60,000 bases of DNA from Cryptomeria japonica (lineage: Eukaryota; Streptophyta; Pinopsida; Cupressales; Cupressaceae), in assembly GCF_030272615.1 (NCBI RefSeq), contig NC_081415.1, positions 186,375,994 to 186,435,993 on the forward strand. Reading direction: 5' to 3'. Positions 1 through 11,109 of this stretch are shown piece by piece. Below the pieces are notes generated by a model that saw nothing but the letters and a program-made list of their open reading frames with translations, did no database searches and was not told the DNA's origin. The position numbers were made by a program, and so were the translations under genes. Position 1 is the first letter of the stretch; each line of letters opens with the position of its first letter.

Positions 1-180
1 GAATATTTTTTTGCTAAGGTGGCGAAATGGTGATTCCCATGGAGAACCATCGATTTGAGCATGTGCGACGATATCAGCAACCGATCGAGTATGGTTATCC
101 GGTATGTTTCCTATCCCGAGCTTTGTTTTCAAGTTTTTGTTCAAAATTTCATGTTTTAGGCGCTCTTTTTTGAATTTTTA
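1..180 (+). other. Possible leader start of a plus-oriented retroelement segment
   Basis: Near the left edge there is a GGTGGCGAAATGG string at about 20-32, followed by AT-rich DNA and then the TTAGCGC repeat. In elements A and B the same repeat type follows the primer-binding site by about 100 bp, so this could be a decayed PBS and leader. No LTR end is visible because the window starts here. An inverted relative of the first bases, TTTTGCTAAGGTG, lies at about 4447-4460 on the opposite strand. It could equally be the upstream region of an antisense ORF belonging to element A. Confidence 0.25.
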
Positions 181-204
181 AATTTTTTGATTTTTTTGAC
201 TTTA

Positions 205-490
205 GATTAGCGCATTTGCAATTTAGTTTAGCACATATGCAATTTTGGTTAGCGCAAATGCTTGATTTAGCACTTTTTCTTTGTATGTTAGCACTTTTGC
301 ATGTTTTAGTGCTTTTGTTTCATTTGTTAGCGCATATGCTGAGATTGTTAGCGCTTTTGCATAGAATAGCGCATATGTATCATTGTTTAGTGCATATGCT
401 TGATATAATAGTGCTTTTGCTTAGAATAGAGCATATGCATCGTTGTTTAGCACATATGCTCAATAGATCAGCGCTTTTGTTTAAATTTGA
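205..490 (+). repeat. TTAGCGC-type leader minisatellite, copy 1
   Basis: About a dozen units, each roughly 20 bp, of the form TTAGCGC-A/T-A/T-A/T-TGC read on the plus strand. GCGCATATGC versions alternate with GCGCTTTTGC versions. Transitions such as GCAC and GTGC for GCGC look like CpG decay. Translation gives a 99-residue leucine-rich ORF that merely reflects the repeat and is not a gene. The same motif in the same sense orientation occurs in the leaders of element A (minus strand, 16.1-16.4 kb) and element B (plus strand, 41.6-41.85 kb). Here it precedes the PMD ORF. Confidence 0.85.
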
Positions 491-589
491 GATTGTTGAT
501 AGGGACGAAAGCTAAAAATCACTTTAATGATTAGATTTAACATGTGTAATACATAGTGATGATGAAAATAAGAGCTTGATTGGAATGAT

Positions 590-905
590 TGCGTGATTGA
601 TAGATTGATAAGTAGCTTTGAGTAGCTTGATTTGGATCATTTGATAGATAGCTTTGATTAGTGTGATTTGATAGATCTGATAGATAGCTTTGATTAGCTT
701 GATTGATAGATTTGATGATTAAGTAGCTTTGATTAGCTTGATTTGATAGATTTGATGATTGAGTAGCTTTTAATTAGCTTGATTGATAGATTTGATGATT
801 GAGTAGCTTTTGATTAGCTTGATTGATAGATTTGATGATTGAGTAGCTTTTGATTTGATTTGATTGATTGATTTGATTGGTTGAATGATTCAGTTTGATT
901 TGACT
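590..905 (+). repeat. 40-bp minisatellite (GATTAGCTTGATTGATAG family)
   Basis: Tandem units of about 40 bp built from GATTAGCTTGATTGATAGAT, TTGATGATTGAGTAGCTTTT and variants. The last three units (about 735-860) are nearly identical, while earlier ones are degenerate and shorter. It separates the leader-type repeat from the PMD ORF. No coding capacity; a minus-strand ORF through it is repeat translation. Confidence 0.8.
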
Positions 906-1004
906 GATTGATTTCTCTTGAAAAACAGGAGAAACTTGATGTTCTCCAGTGTCGGGAGAAATTACCGGCCATACGTCATTTAGTTCCAAAGTTGTCCTAG
1001 GCTG

Positions 1005-3046
1005 AGATTAGACATGTAGATGCCTATGGTTTATGCCATTTATTTTTTATTCCTGAGATTACACATAATAGAGGATTGTTGACTTCCTTAGCCGAGAGAT
1101 GGCACAATGAGCATAACACTTTCCACCTGCCGATGGGTGAGACTAGTGTTACTCTTGAGGATGTCTACAGGATTCTTCATATCCTAGTGACTAGTGAGCT
1201 AGTGCAGTATGATTATCAGGATCGAGTTGGGACAGAGGCTTGCAAAGTTGTGTTTGCTGATGAGAGCATCAGTAGAGGTGAGATCCAATGGGTAGATATG
1301 GTGATGTACTAGACTCTTCCTGTTATTCTGGCTAGTTTGATTGGAGGATTCATATGTCCTAACAGGCGATCATGAGGTTTTTCTATTGGATGGGGTGAGG
1401 TTCTTCTGAGTATGATGCAGCATCGGACATGATATGCTTGGGGTGTTTGCATGTTGGCACATTTATATCATGATCTTCACCAGGTTGTGTATGATGAGAG
1501 TGCTAGTTTATCGACAGGATGCACTTTATTACAGATCTGGTGTTGGGAGCATATTGCTATTACATGGCCTATCCATCACAGAGTTCATGGAGAGAGGCAT
1601 CCATATGTTTATTTTTATGCAAGTGTTGTTACTCAGCCTAAGCTGGGTAAGATGGAGTATTAGTGTTGGGTTCTTGATTCTTTGGATAACATCACTTGGA
1701 GACCATATGTTGATTGTGAGCCATGGATGGATGATGCACAAACATTACCATTTATCATGTAGAGTAGATATCTCATTGGTCATACACCCTTCATTGTTGA
1801 GCGATAGTTGATTGGTTAGATTTTGAGACAGTTTGGTATCATTCAGCCTATGCCTACTGGTGTGACGATATATGCACGATGATACAGAGATAGACGAGAT
1901 TGGGGACCATCTTTGTCATTTGAGATTGCTCGTGCAGAGTTTGTTTCTACTCTGAGAGTGGCATATGATATGAGATTACACATTCTTGAACTTGGGGTTA
2001 CTGTAGAGTATGCTCAGTATTTATTAGCACATCCATTTCCTCAGATTACGGATCCAACAGATCCTCTTCCTAGCTTAGGAGATGATGATGATGATTCAGA
2101 TGATCCTATTATCAAGAGATGGAGACATAGATGAGAGCTTAGAGCTGCTCATGAAGCTAGGAGATGTGGAGATGATGATGGGGATGGAGGTGGTGGTGGT
2201 TGATCTGGATGGAGAGGATGTCGATTGAGAGTCTGCGGAGGACCATTTGGACTAGCTGGCAGGATTGAGAGACCTCGTCCTATGGGTGGGAGAGATGGTA
2301 GATGGATTGGGAGGAATAATGGCAGGGTAGGGATGAGATCACCTAGAGGATTGCCATTGAGAGGAGAGAGGGCAGGAGAGGTATTGATTTTGGATAGATT
2401 CGGCCAGATCCTAGAGTTATTGCAGCTCATGGTGGTGATGATGAGGATCTTGAGGATCATGTTCCCCTGATTAGACAACGGGTTCAGAGAGTTACTCAGA
2501 TTAAGATTCCAGTAGTTGGATAGGTTGGTGGTGAGGGGATTGATATTCATGCACCACAGAAGGATGTACCGGAGCAGGTTGCACTAGTGCAAGATATGCT
2601 AGATGTAGTTATACCAGAGCATGATGTGCTAGAGCATGATACTATTGACAGTCTGAGAGCACAGATTGATTAGCTTCAAGCACAAATATAAACTCTTATG
2701 ACTGAGAGAGACACAACTGTTAGGAGACAATAGGATACTCAGGGTTTTCTGGATCATATTCAGTAGGTTGGATTAGGTACTCTCTTAGTGGACACTGTTA
2801 GAGCACTATTTCGAGCTGGGAAGGAGACTGCCCACTGGCGACAACGATATGAGGAGGTAGTTGCAGAGAGTCAGAGAATAGGTAGTTATCAGACTACCGT
2901 ATTGATGGATACTAGCAGTGGTGGGGTCATGGGACCTCCTCAGAGGAGTGGTGAGCATGGGAGATAAGCATCTAGAGGATCTTCTCATCCACAGCCACAG
3001 AGATGGACAGAGTCAGGTGGTAGTGGTACAGGATAGCCGTGACTTG
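1005..3046 (+). pseudogene. Plant mobile domain (PMD) ORF, degenerate, antisense to element A pol
   Basis: The conserved core is in one frame from about 1005 to 2131, broken only by stop codons. It holds the family signature ERWHNEHNTFHLPMGE, then LEDVYRIL, then LAHLYHDLHQV, a W-rich block (LLQIWCWEHI), RYLIGHTPFIVE and LRQFGIIQPMP. An acidic stretch follows (about 2090), then a Gly/Arg-rich part. After a frame change a Gln-rich, probably coiled-coil tail runs to about 3046. PMD proteins (PF10536; MAIN/MAIL1 type) occur as host genes and inside Mutator-like and Ty3/gypsy elements. In Tat elements, extra ORFs downstream of pol are known, some antisense and some with a transposon-associated domain. 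Here the ORF is convergent with element A integrase, which fits that arrangement. Several stops look like CGA or CAG decay. A separate plus-oriented element is the alternative. The domain call is firm; ownership by A is inference. Confidence 0.8.
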
Positions 3047-3099
3047 ATTTGGGGCATTTGTATTGTTTATCTGATATCATTGTATACTTGGACTGTTAT

Positions 3100-3790
3100 T
3101 GTTTTATGATGATCCATATGCAGACATGGACTCTATATGATGATCTATATGCTTAGATGCTTTGCTTTTATGGATGCAATGAGTAGATGGATAATGATAT
3201 GATCTTTATGCATGTTACTTTATTTGATGATGATGCTTTATATGATGATGAAATGATAAATGCTTTTGTTGATTTTTGATTTTAGATATCCTGGATGCAA
3301 ATGCAAATGATTACTTAACCTAAATGATACAAATGCAATGCATGATTGATTAATGCTTACGATTATGTAAATGCAAATGACCTACATGAAATGTTTTTGA
3401 TTTTTATATGTAATGTATATGAATCTAAGTGCAAAGGTGCAACTAAATGATCGTTAATGAAATGATAATGTAGATAATAATGATGATATGATGAATGAAA
3501 TGCACTTAATTGAATGCAAACTAATGCAATAATAAAATGCAACTAAATGAAATGGATAATGATTGAAAATGATTCTAAAAATGAATGCACCTATAATGAT
3601 TAAATGCAAATTGTTTTTGTTTGTCCAAGTATACTCAATCTTTATTTATGATCATTGATTCATTAATGAAATGATATGCTTATAATGCAACTGATAAATG
3701 AATGCTTATAATGCAACTGATAAATGAATGTTTATAATCTAACTGATAAATGAATGCTTATAATCTAAAATCATCTAACTAAAAATTGTG
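3100..3790. repeat. AT-rich low-complexity tract with AAATGCAA/ATGATA motifs
   Basis: A stretch dominated by short recurring words (AAATGCAA, GATGATATG, AACTGATAAATGAATGCTTATAAT). The last word is repeated about four times at 3680-3765. Read on the minus strand it resembles the right end of the window (about 59610-60000), where CATTCATTTATC and TTTAGTTGCATTT recur in element B. No ORF of substance. Confidence 0.6.
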
Positions 3791-4800
3791 CTGCCATTCT
3801 TCATATGTGATCTTATAACAGTGCTTGATTTCATCATTGAGCTTAAATGTTCTAAAAAATACAAGCAACTTGACATAAAGATTCAAGATGACCTGAGTAT
3901 TGCTTACATGGATTTCGATATAGCAAGTTAATACAAGCAACTTGATATAATGAGTCAAGTTGACTTGAGTATTGCTTGCAGAACAAACAAGGAGTATCTC
4001 CTTTCATGCATGACTTGGAACGTCCTCCTTGACCTCTTGCCGATCATATCCTGAGACAAGTTCATACTATAGTAAGAGATAAACCACAAACAACAATCAA
4101 AGAAAAATAATCATTCCCCATCATAGCTTCTCTAGTCATGGACATCCTTGAGTCAATAGAGTACATGATTAGTAATAAAATCAAGATATAAACATTGAAT
4201 CTTGTATGTCATTCACATGTTCTAATGGTCATTAACTAATATAATCATCTTGATGAATGATCTTTGATAATCTTGTATAGCTTGTTGATTGATTCTTCAG
4301 TTTCTAAGTTTCATGATTCAGTTGTTGATGAAATGCCTTGATTTTCGTTGCTTTGTTGCTCGTTATCTGTTTCAAAATCCTAGGTGTTTTTGTTTTTTTT
4401 CTTCTAAGTTTTTTGAATGTTTTGGATTTTTTAAATATTCAAAAGATCACCTTAGCAAAAGGAATTAGGATTTTACCCCTAGCGGAAACAAAAATTTATT
4501 GTGGATGTATGAATTGATCAAGATCCAAACCATGGCGGAATAGAAATCCAGATTGATAGATTTTGATAAAATCTAAGACAGTGACTACGACAAGTATGTC
4601 AAAGATTGATAACTGTTGGTAAGCTGCATATTTCTTGCTAAATAGTTCATCAAAATGGATAAGCTAGGATATATGATAGATGCGATAGGATGGAGTGGAT
4701 AGGTGTGTAAAACGATCTCATAGATGGAGGAACTCACTTTGTAGATAGCGCCTATTTACCAGGTTTTTACCATCTAAATTTATTGCATTTTTGTTAGATT
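3791..4800 (-). other. Element A 3' non-coding region, shared with element B
   Basis: The minus strand of about 3800-4095 aligns by eye with plus 59160-59440. Shared words include TATGAACTTGTCTCA, CCAAGTCATGCATGAAAGGA, CCATTATATCAAGTTG or CTCATTATATCAAGTTG, and CAATACTCAGGTCATCTTGA. This puts A and B in one family and shows the segment is downstream internal sequence of A. On the minus strand an A-rich run (about 4380-4410) could be a polypurine tract, but no LTR start follows it. No ORF seen. Confidence 0.65.
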
Positions 4801-4930
4801 TTATATGCTTTTTATTGATTTTTTCATGACTTTATGTGCTTTTTATTGATTTTTTCAGAACTTTATATGCTTTTTATTGATTTTTTCAGAACTTTATATA
4901 CTTTTTATTGATTTTTTCAAAACTTTATAT
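4801..4930 (-). repeat. 31-bp tandem repeat just after element A pol
   Basis: Four units of 31 bp, each containing CTTTTTATTGATTTTTTCA, at about 4806, 4837, 4868 and 4899. On the minus strand the array starts directly after the pol stop codon at 4932. Confidence 0.85.
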
Positions 4931-4931
4931 C

Positions 4932-6034
4932 TCAAGCATAGAATTTCTTGAGATGGATAGAATTGATAGGTTCATCAAACCAATCACCTTCTGGAGTAGA
5001 TAATTTTTATGCTCCTGATCCATATGTTGCTACTATGACAAAAGGTCCTAGCCAATTTGGTTCAAATTTGCCCTTCTTTTCCCGATCTTGCTGATTTCTT
5101 GGATTTTCCATTAGAACTATGTCTCCAATCTGGAAAATGCACAGCTTGAATTTGTGGTTATAGCTTCTTTCCATTCTTTGTTGATATCCTTTTAAATGAC
5201 CTATTGCATTTTGGCGATGTTCCTGAATCAGTTCTAGTTCCTAGAGTCGAGAGACTCTTTGTTCTTCTTCTGTTATAAGACCATGCAAGGATACTCGCAG
5301 AGAAGGTATCTCTACTTCTATAGGTAATATAGCTTCAGATCCAAAAAACAAACAATATGGAGTTGCCCCTGTTGGAGTGTGAACACTAGTTCGATATTCC
5401 CAAAGAGAAGGATTTAACTGAATGTGCTAGTCTTTTCTAGCTTCATTAATTGTTTTCTTCAAGATTTTTAAAATAGTTTTGTTTGATGCCTCACCTTGAC
5501 CATTACCTTGTGGATAATATGGAGTAGAGAACCTATGTTGGATATGAAACTTTTCACATAGCTCTTTTACATTTTGATTTTTAAATGGTCTTCCATTATC
5601 AGTGATAATGGTCATAGGAACGCCATAGCGATAGATTATGTAATTCAAGATGAATGATGATATTTGTTTTCCTGTCACTTTTGTTAAAGGCACTGCTTCA
5701 ATCCACTTAGTAAAATATTCAGTAGCAATCAAAATGAACTTATATCCATTAGAAGTTGAGGGATTGATCTTTCCTACCAAATCCAGGCCCCATTGCAAAA
5801 ATGGCCATGATCCTGTCATAGGATATAACTCTTGTGCTGGTGCATGAATTATATTTCCATTAATTTGACATTGTTTACACTTTCTAGCATAGGTGAATGA
5901 ATCCCTTTCCATGGTAGGCCAAAAGTAACCTATACGAATAAGTTTCTTAGCCAATGTTAAACCACTTGAGTGTGTACCACAAATACCCACATGAATGTCA
6001 TTAAGAACTCTCTCTTATTCATCTTTTTCAAGAC
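4932..6034 (-). pseudogene. Element A integrase, zinc-binding end, core and C-terminus
   Basis: The minus strand carries the larger part of a Ty3/gypsy integrase, which joins element cDNA into the host chromosome. Visible are GICGTHSSG and RKCKQCQ of the HHCC zinc-binding region, core acidic residues in WGLDLVG and ITDNGRPF, and the Glu in GQGEASNKT. A C-terminal stretch contains FEPNWLGPF and ends in HLKKFYA. No chromodomain follows, as expected for a Tat-type element. In-frame stops lie upstream of GICGTHSSG and in the C-terminal part (at the Tyr position of GSGAY). A 187-residue stretch (5427-5990) is open. The first part of the protein is at 7592-7770, across solo LTR E. Confidence 0.9.
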
Positions 6035-6039
6035 ATCTC

Positions 6040-7586
6040 TGATAGTTTTGATGCTAAATATGATTAGTACAGATCCCAAGCTAACAATATGAGAGGGGGG
6101 GGTGAATCATTCAAATTTAATCTTCAATAAAAACAACAGATTCAACCTCAGTAACCTTATCAGAAAAATAGTAATGCATGTAGACCCATAAATAGATAAG
6201 ATCACAAACATATAACACCAGATTTTAACATGGAAACCCAAATAGGGAAAAACCACTGTGGGATTTTGGACCCACTAAGAAATATACTCTTCTAGAGTAT
6301 GCTTGGTTAAAAGCAAATCCTGTTAAAGATTACAAACACACTGCTAGATGTGACCTGGTTAAGGGATTTCCCTCAGATTTGTTAGGATCTTCACCTTGTT
6401 AGAAGTGACCTTGTTAAAGGATTTCAAACAATCAATAAGAATGTCACCTAGCTAGAGGATTTTACAAATAAGACTGTTAAGTCCACTCGGTTAAGAGATT
6501 TTCTGCTACTTCTCAAAATAACAGTAATAAAAATATGTTTGCAACTTCACATCTAAAAATGCTAAAGCAGATTCCTATTTGTTCAATACAATTTAGACAT
6601 AGAACTAATTTTGTCTATCTGCTGGGCATCTATACTCTATTATTGTAACAGGTCTTCAAGCTTCTATGCTTGGTAATCACTATGTAGCATCCCTGTGCAT
6701 AGACTTGCCTACATACATTGTTTATAAACAGTTTCCTATTTATAAACAATCTTCCAACTGCTTAATCTCCTTGATCACATTTCCCATGATCAATCATAGC
6801 CATCAGATCTTCAATCTTGTCCAGGTTCAATGTATCCTTTGATCTGAAAATGTTTTACCCCACCTTGGAACTTGCATTTTCACCTTGGAACTTGTGTTAG
6901 GGTATTGCAGTTCAATCTGAGCTGTAGATCTTCCTGCCGATCTTTCTTTACCATAGATTCTTTAACAATCTTCATACACGGCTTACCAATCATTTAATCT
7001 GCTCCAGCTCATCAACTTCCTTCATTAAATATCACATGTAAACATTTAATGCATTCTGTTATAGCTCGGTTGTAACTCAGTAACAACTTGGTGAATACTA
7101 AACTTCACTTGGTAGACATTCTGCCTTCATTAACCGATAGCAATAACCTTAGGGTTTTACCGACTAGGTTCCTTAGGGTTTACTGACTAGGTTCTTTGCT
7201 CGGTAACATAGTATAGTATTAACCTTTCAAACAATAGCATGTGTAGGAAATCAAAACAATCTAAATATCATGATCTCATCATTGTCTAACTCGGTAATAG
7301 TTGCCCATTGAATAACTTATCCCCTTATTCATCATATTCTTTCTGTGTCTTTTATCGACATCTTTATACTCATCAAATCATACTTCTTAAGATATGGCAA
7401 CATCATACTGAATTAGAAAATCAATTTCTTGACATCAATGACAAAATAATAATCAAGATAGTAAAACATCTTTAATCAGTTATATCCATAGTCATCAACA
7501 ACCTCCTCAATATCCTTAAGAAATGCCAACAATCTCTCATTGTAATTGGAATGCCAACCTTCTTCTTGTCTGTTATAATGCCAACA
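6040..7586 (-). mobile_element. Solo LTR E inserted in element A integrase
   Basis: A 1547-bp block with LTR-style ends (minus strand: TGTTGGCATTATAACAG to CAAAACTATCA) is flanked by the 5-bp direct repeat ATCTC (6035-6039 and 7587-7591). The integrase reading resumes across it: DGTLLR on one side, RCLEKDE on the other. The minus strand has a TATA box (TTTATAAATAGG, 6735-6746). Near its end come a CCCACAGTGG-TTTTTCCC block and a C-run before CTCTCA, like the LTRs of elements C and D. No PBS, PPT or ORF is inside, so it is a solo LTR, presumably left by LTR-LTR recombination. The related family is a Ty1/copia-type LTR, by similarity to C and D. Confidence 0.85.
6735..6746 (-). promoter_or_regulatory. 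TATA box of solo LTR E
   Basis: TTTATAAATAGG on the minus strand, in the sense orientation of the LTR. It lies about 850 bp from the LTR 5' end, a usual place for the U3 promoter in a long plant LTR. Confidence 0.5.
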
Positions 7587-7591
7587 ATCTC

Positions 7592-7770
7592 AATAATGTA
7601 CCATCTAGGCCACGCCTATATAGGATATCAACAATAATAGTATAGCGAGAGGACTGATGGATAAAGTTTCTTTGTTGATTATGAGATAATTCAAGAGGAA
7701 GGATATGATCTTTCAAATATTGGTAGATTTGACCATATAAGGATTCATTGGTTCTTGATATATGGCAAAT
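7592..7770 (-). pseudogene. Element A integrase, N-terminal fragment
   Basis: The minus strand continues from the second RNase H into the start of integrase and stops at DGTLLR, where solo LTR E interrupts it. The matching part of element B (about 50220-50390) reads the same way up to DGTLLRCLEQDE. One in-frame stop is present. The two A fragments together cover the whole domain, so the insertion removed no coding sequence apart from the duplicated target. Confidence 0.75.
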
Positions 7771-8559
7771 TCAATAGGTATGCTGGGATTGGATGGTAGG
7801 GGTTAAGATATCTTCCATGAGAAATTTGTAACATTGTTGCTTCTCTTTATTTTGCAAGAGAGATGCTATTGTAGCCATTGCATCTACTACTTTATTCTCA
7901 TTTCTGGGGATCTGGGTGAATGTGATTTCTTTAAAGTGCCCTTTAAATTTCTCCACTAGCTGTTTGTATGGAATAAGCTTATCATCCTTTGTCTGATATT
8001 CATCATTTATTTGATTTATGACAAGTTGTGAATTACCATAGACATGTAGTTCTTTAACATTCCATTCAATGGCCATTTTGAGCCCTATAACTAATGCTTC
8101 ATACTCTACAGTATTATTGGTGCATGGAAATCGCAGTCTATACGATTTCAAAATTGTATGTCGTTGAGGTGTGATAAAAAAGATTCCTGCACCTGATCCA
8201 TATTAAGTATAAGAACCATCAAAATATAATTCCCAAAAGTTTATACTTACTGTCAAGATATCCGCATCAGGAAATTCGATGTGCAAAGGCATGTTATTTT
8301 GTAAAGGTGCATCAGCTAATTGATCAGCAATGACTTGTCCCTTGATGGCTTTTCAGTCAACATATTCTATGTCAAATTCACTCAGTATCATAACCCATTT
8401 TTCTAGCCTCCCTATTAATGTTGACTTGCTTAACAGATATTTGAGAGGATCTATCTTTGCTATTAGTTTTACATAATAAATCAACATATAATGTTGTAGC
8501 TTATGAGTTGCAAATACAACTACCAGACATATCTTTTCAATTGAGGAATAATTTAATTC
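7771..8559 (-). pseudogene. Element A RNase H and second (archaeal-type) RNase H
   Basis: Directly after RT the minus strand encodes the end of the retroviral-type RNase H (ELNYSSIEK, KLQHYML, IDPLKYLLSK, WVMILSEFDIEYVD). A second RNase H follows, beginning LYFDGSYT and continuing GSGAGIFFITP, TNNTVEYEALVIGL, VYGNSQLVINQ and NENKVVDAMA. These hold the Asp and Glu positions expected for RNase H. The double arrangement is the hallmark of the Tat lineage of plant Ty3/gypsy elements. Three stops interrupt the first half (one is in GSYT*YGSG). The last 126 residues (7771-8151) are open. Confidence 0.88.
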
Positions 8560-9624
8560 TTATCCAACAAGTGTTCTACTGATATAATAAACTGCTCTTT
8601 CTTTTCCTTCATCATCATGTTGAGCTAGGAGCGCACCTAACGACACACTTGTTGCTGAGACATAGAGTAACAATGGTTTCCCTTTGGTTGGTGATATTAG
8701 TACTGGAGGACTCATAAGATATTCTTTTATTTGCAAGAAAGCTTCTTCACATTTTGTATCCCATTTGAATGGAACATTTTTATGTAAAAGATGGGTAAAT
8801 GGAAGACATCTATCAGCCAATTGAGAAACAGATCTCCTGATTGATTGCAACCTTCCTTGTAAAGATCGTAATTGACTTATGTTCTTAGGTGACTCCATCT
8901 CCATGATAGCTTTAACTTTTCTAGGATCTACTTCGATGCCTTGGGCTGATATAATGTACCCCAAGAGCTTTCCGGAGGTTACTTTGAATGCACATTTCTT
9001 TGGATTTAATCTCAATTGATATCTTTCCAGCTTGTCAAAAATCTTGCTTAGAATGTTCAAATGTTCTTTTCCTGTGTGAGATTTTGCGAGTATGTCATCG
9101 GCATAATCTTCCATGAATGTATGCATCATGTCATGAAAAATTATCGTCATAGCTCTTTGATATGTTGCTCTTGCATTCTTAAGCCCAAATGGCATAATAT
9201 TCCAACAGTATGTTCCCCATGCATAGGTGAAAGCTGTCTTCACTTGATCTTCAGGTGCAATTCTGATTTGATTATATCCTGAGAAGCCATCCATTAATGA
9301 AAAAATCTCATGTCCTGCTGACAAGTCTACTATGATATCAATGTTTGGTAGTGAGAAATCAGCTTTTGGACATGCTTTATTCAGATCTCTAAAATCTGTG
9401 CAGATTCTTATACTCTTATCTAGTTTTGATACTAGTACAATACTTGAGACCCATTCTGGATAAGCCACTGGTCTTATGAAACCTACTTCCAATAGTTTCT
9501 TAAGCTCAATTTTTACAAGGAGAGCAATATGTGGATGCATCTTTCTTAGCTTTTGTTTAATAGGTTTTTCTTTTAAATCCACATTAAGATGATGCATGAT
9601 AAGATCTGGGTTAAGCCTTGGCAT
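8560..9624 (-). pseudogene. Element A reverse transcriptase
   Basis: An open stretch of 354 codons encoding a complete Ty3/gypsy RT, which copies element RNA into cDNA. Motifs in order: GFIRPVAYPEW, VLVSKLDKSIRICTDFRDLN, CPKADFSLPNID, SLMDGFSGYNQI, YAWGTYCWNIMPFGLKNA, the catalytic MEDYADDILAKS, LNPKKCAF, GKLLGYI, then the connection to RNase H (KPLLLYVSAT, GALLAQHDDEGKE). The usual YVDD/YADD box reads YADD with both aspartates present. This is the best preserved coding stretch of A. The protein was part of a polyprotein, so the Met shown is not a real start; upstream sequence continues across a stop at about 9658. Confidence 0.92.
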
Positions 9625-9657
9625 ATCTGCATAAGACCAAGCAAAATTTATTTGTCT

Positions 9658-11109
9658 TTACTTAAAGAATTCCATGTACTCTTTCCTTTCTTTTTCTGAT
9701 AATGAGGCAACAAAATGAAGTATTTTAGGATCCTTCAATGTATCAATGTTTACTATTTCTATTGGTTCTATTAGGATAGCAAATCTTTCTTGAAAATATG
9801 CAGGAAAAATGTCAAACTTTCCATCTTCTGATGCCTCAAGGAGGTTTTCATTATCAGATACGCCCTTTATTTTCTCTTTTGATTGATCTAATGTTGCCAT
9901 GAAATGATTTTCAACAATAGGTCTCTTTCCTTGTTTTATTTCACTTTTGCAACTGAAAAGTTTGGCATTCTCCTGACTATGAAAAAAATTACTTGATTCT
10001 ATAGTGGAAGATATCTTATATGGGATGGGTTCAATAGCGTTAAGGTACATAGCTAGGACATGATCATTGGAAAAGACATTTAGTTCGAGTTTGTCTAAAT
10101 TATCCCAATCAATTAGTTCAGGATGGAGGGGTAAATCATAATCACTGTCATCATTAAGTGTTTCAATGTTCATGACATAATGATCATAATTTAGCATAGG
10201 ATAGGTATTATCATAGATTAGATGTTTTTGAGGAATGTCTTTCTCAAGTGTTTCCGAATTAGTCTTAACAAGATTAATATTAGCATTTTGTAGTTCACAC
10301 TCAAGTGGTTCTTCAATTGACGTTTGTCCCTTAAATGAATGGATTATATCCACACGTACATCTTTGATACTACAATTTTCTTCTTGATTGCCCTCATTTG
10401 CATTTAGAAGTTGACATATTTGTGTACATGATAAAGTAGATTCTTTAAATAGATTTTGTCTCCTTTCAAACTCAACTTCTTTGGGACTAATAGTTAGTGC
10501 AACTTGACTATCTCTTAGTTCTTCTATGGTTCTTGCATATCTTATCTTTGTTTGTGCTTCTTGTGGCATTGCTTCTTTGTCAATGTCATTTCCTTTCCTT
10601 TTTGTATACGCCTCTTTTCTCTGGATTTTGAGTTTTTCTTATCTTTTTTCTAGCCTCATCCTTTGTTCTGTAATAGACAGGTCTTCTTCTGTGATAGTTG
10701 CTTGATCTTCATTGTGTTCTTTTCTTGATGTAGTGGATAAGGCATCTGGACCCCATTCATATTCATTGGAATCTGTTTCTGAATCCTGATCTAAGATTAC
10801 TCTACTATACCATATTGGAATGTCGTATGGTGCAAAGAGTTCTTTGATTTCTGTCATCTCTATTTTTACTGCTTCTGGAATATCTTGTTCAAATTTTGCC
10901 TTTGTTTGTATTTTTAGGACTTGTTGACAAGATTTTTCTTCATTTTTGATGGTAGTCTCCTCTTCTTTCTTTTCATTATCTTGCTTCTTTTGCTTATTGG
11001 CTACTATTTTGGCCGCTTGATGTAGCTTTTCTTGCCAATTTTCTTCTTTAGAAACTGATTGCTTTCTCCATTTTTGCTACTGATGATTATGTTGCTTTTG
11101 ATTTGATTT
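9658..11109 (-). pseudogene. Element A linker between protease/G-patch and RT
   Basis: A long, hydrophilic, acidic region with no enzyme motif, open over 303 codons at 9658-10569 and 72 codons at 10639-10857. It aligns with the same part of element B through short blocks: HPELIDWD (HPELIEWN in B), KLFSCKSEIKQG (KTFSCKNITIKHG), NLLEASEDGKFDI (NLSEAPEDERFDI) and the SLSEKERKEYMEFFK end just before RT. The conservation between two diverged copies shows it was a real part of the polyprotein. Its function is not known to me. Confidence 0.75.

Noticed and set aside
216-515. 99-residue leucine/histidine-rich ORF
   Set aside because: It is the translation of the TTAGCGC minisatellite; periodic residues follow the repeat.
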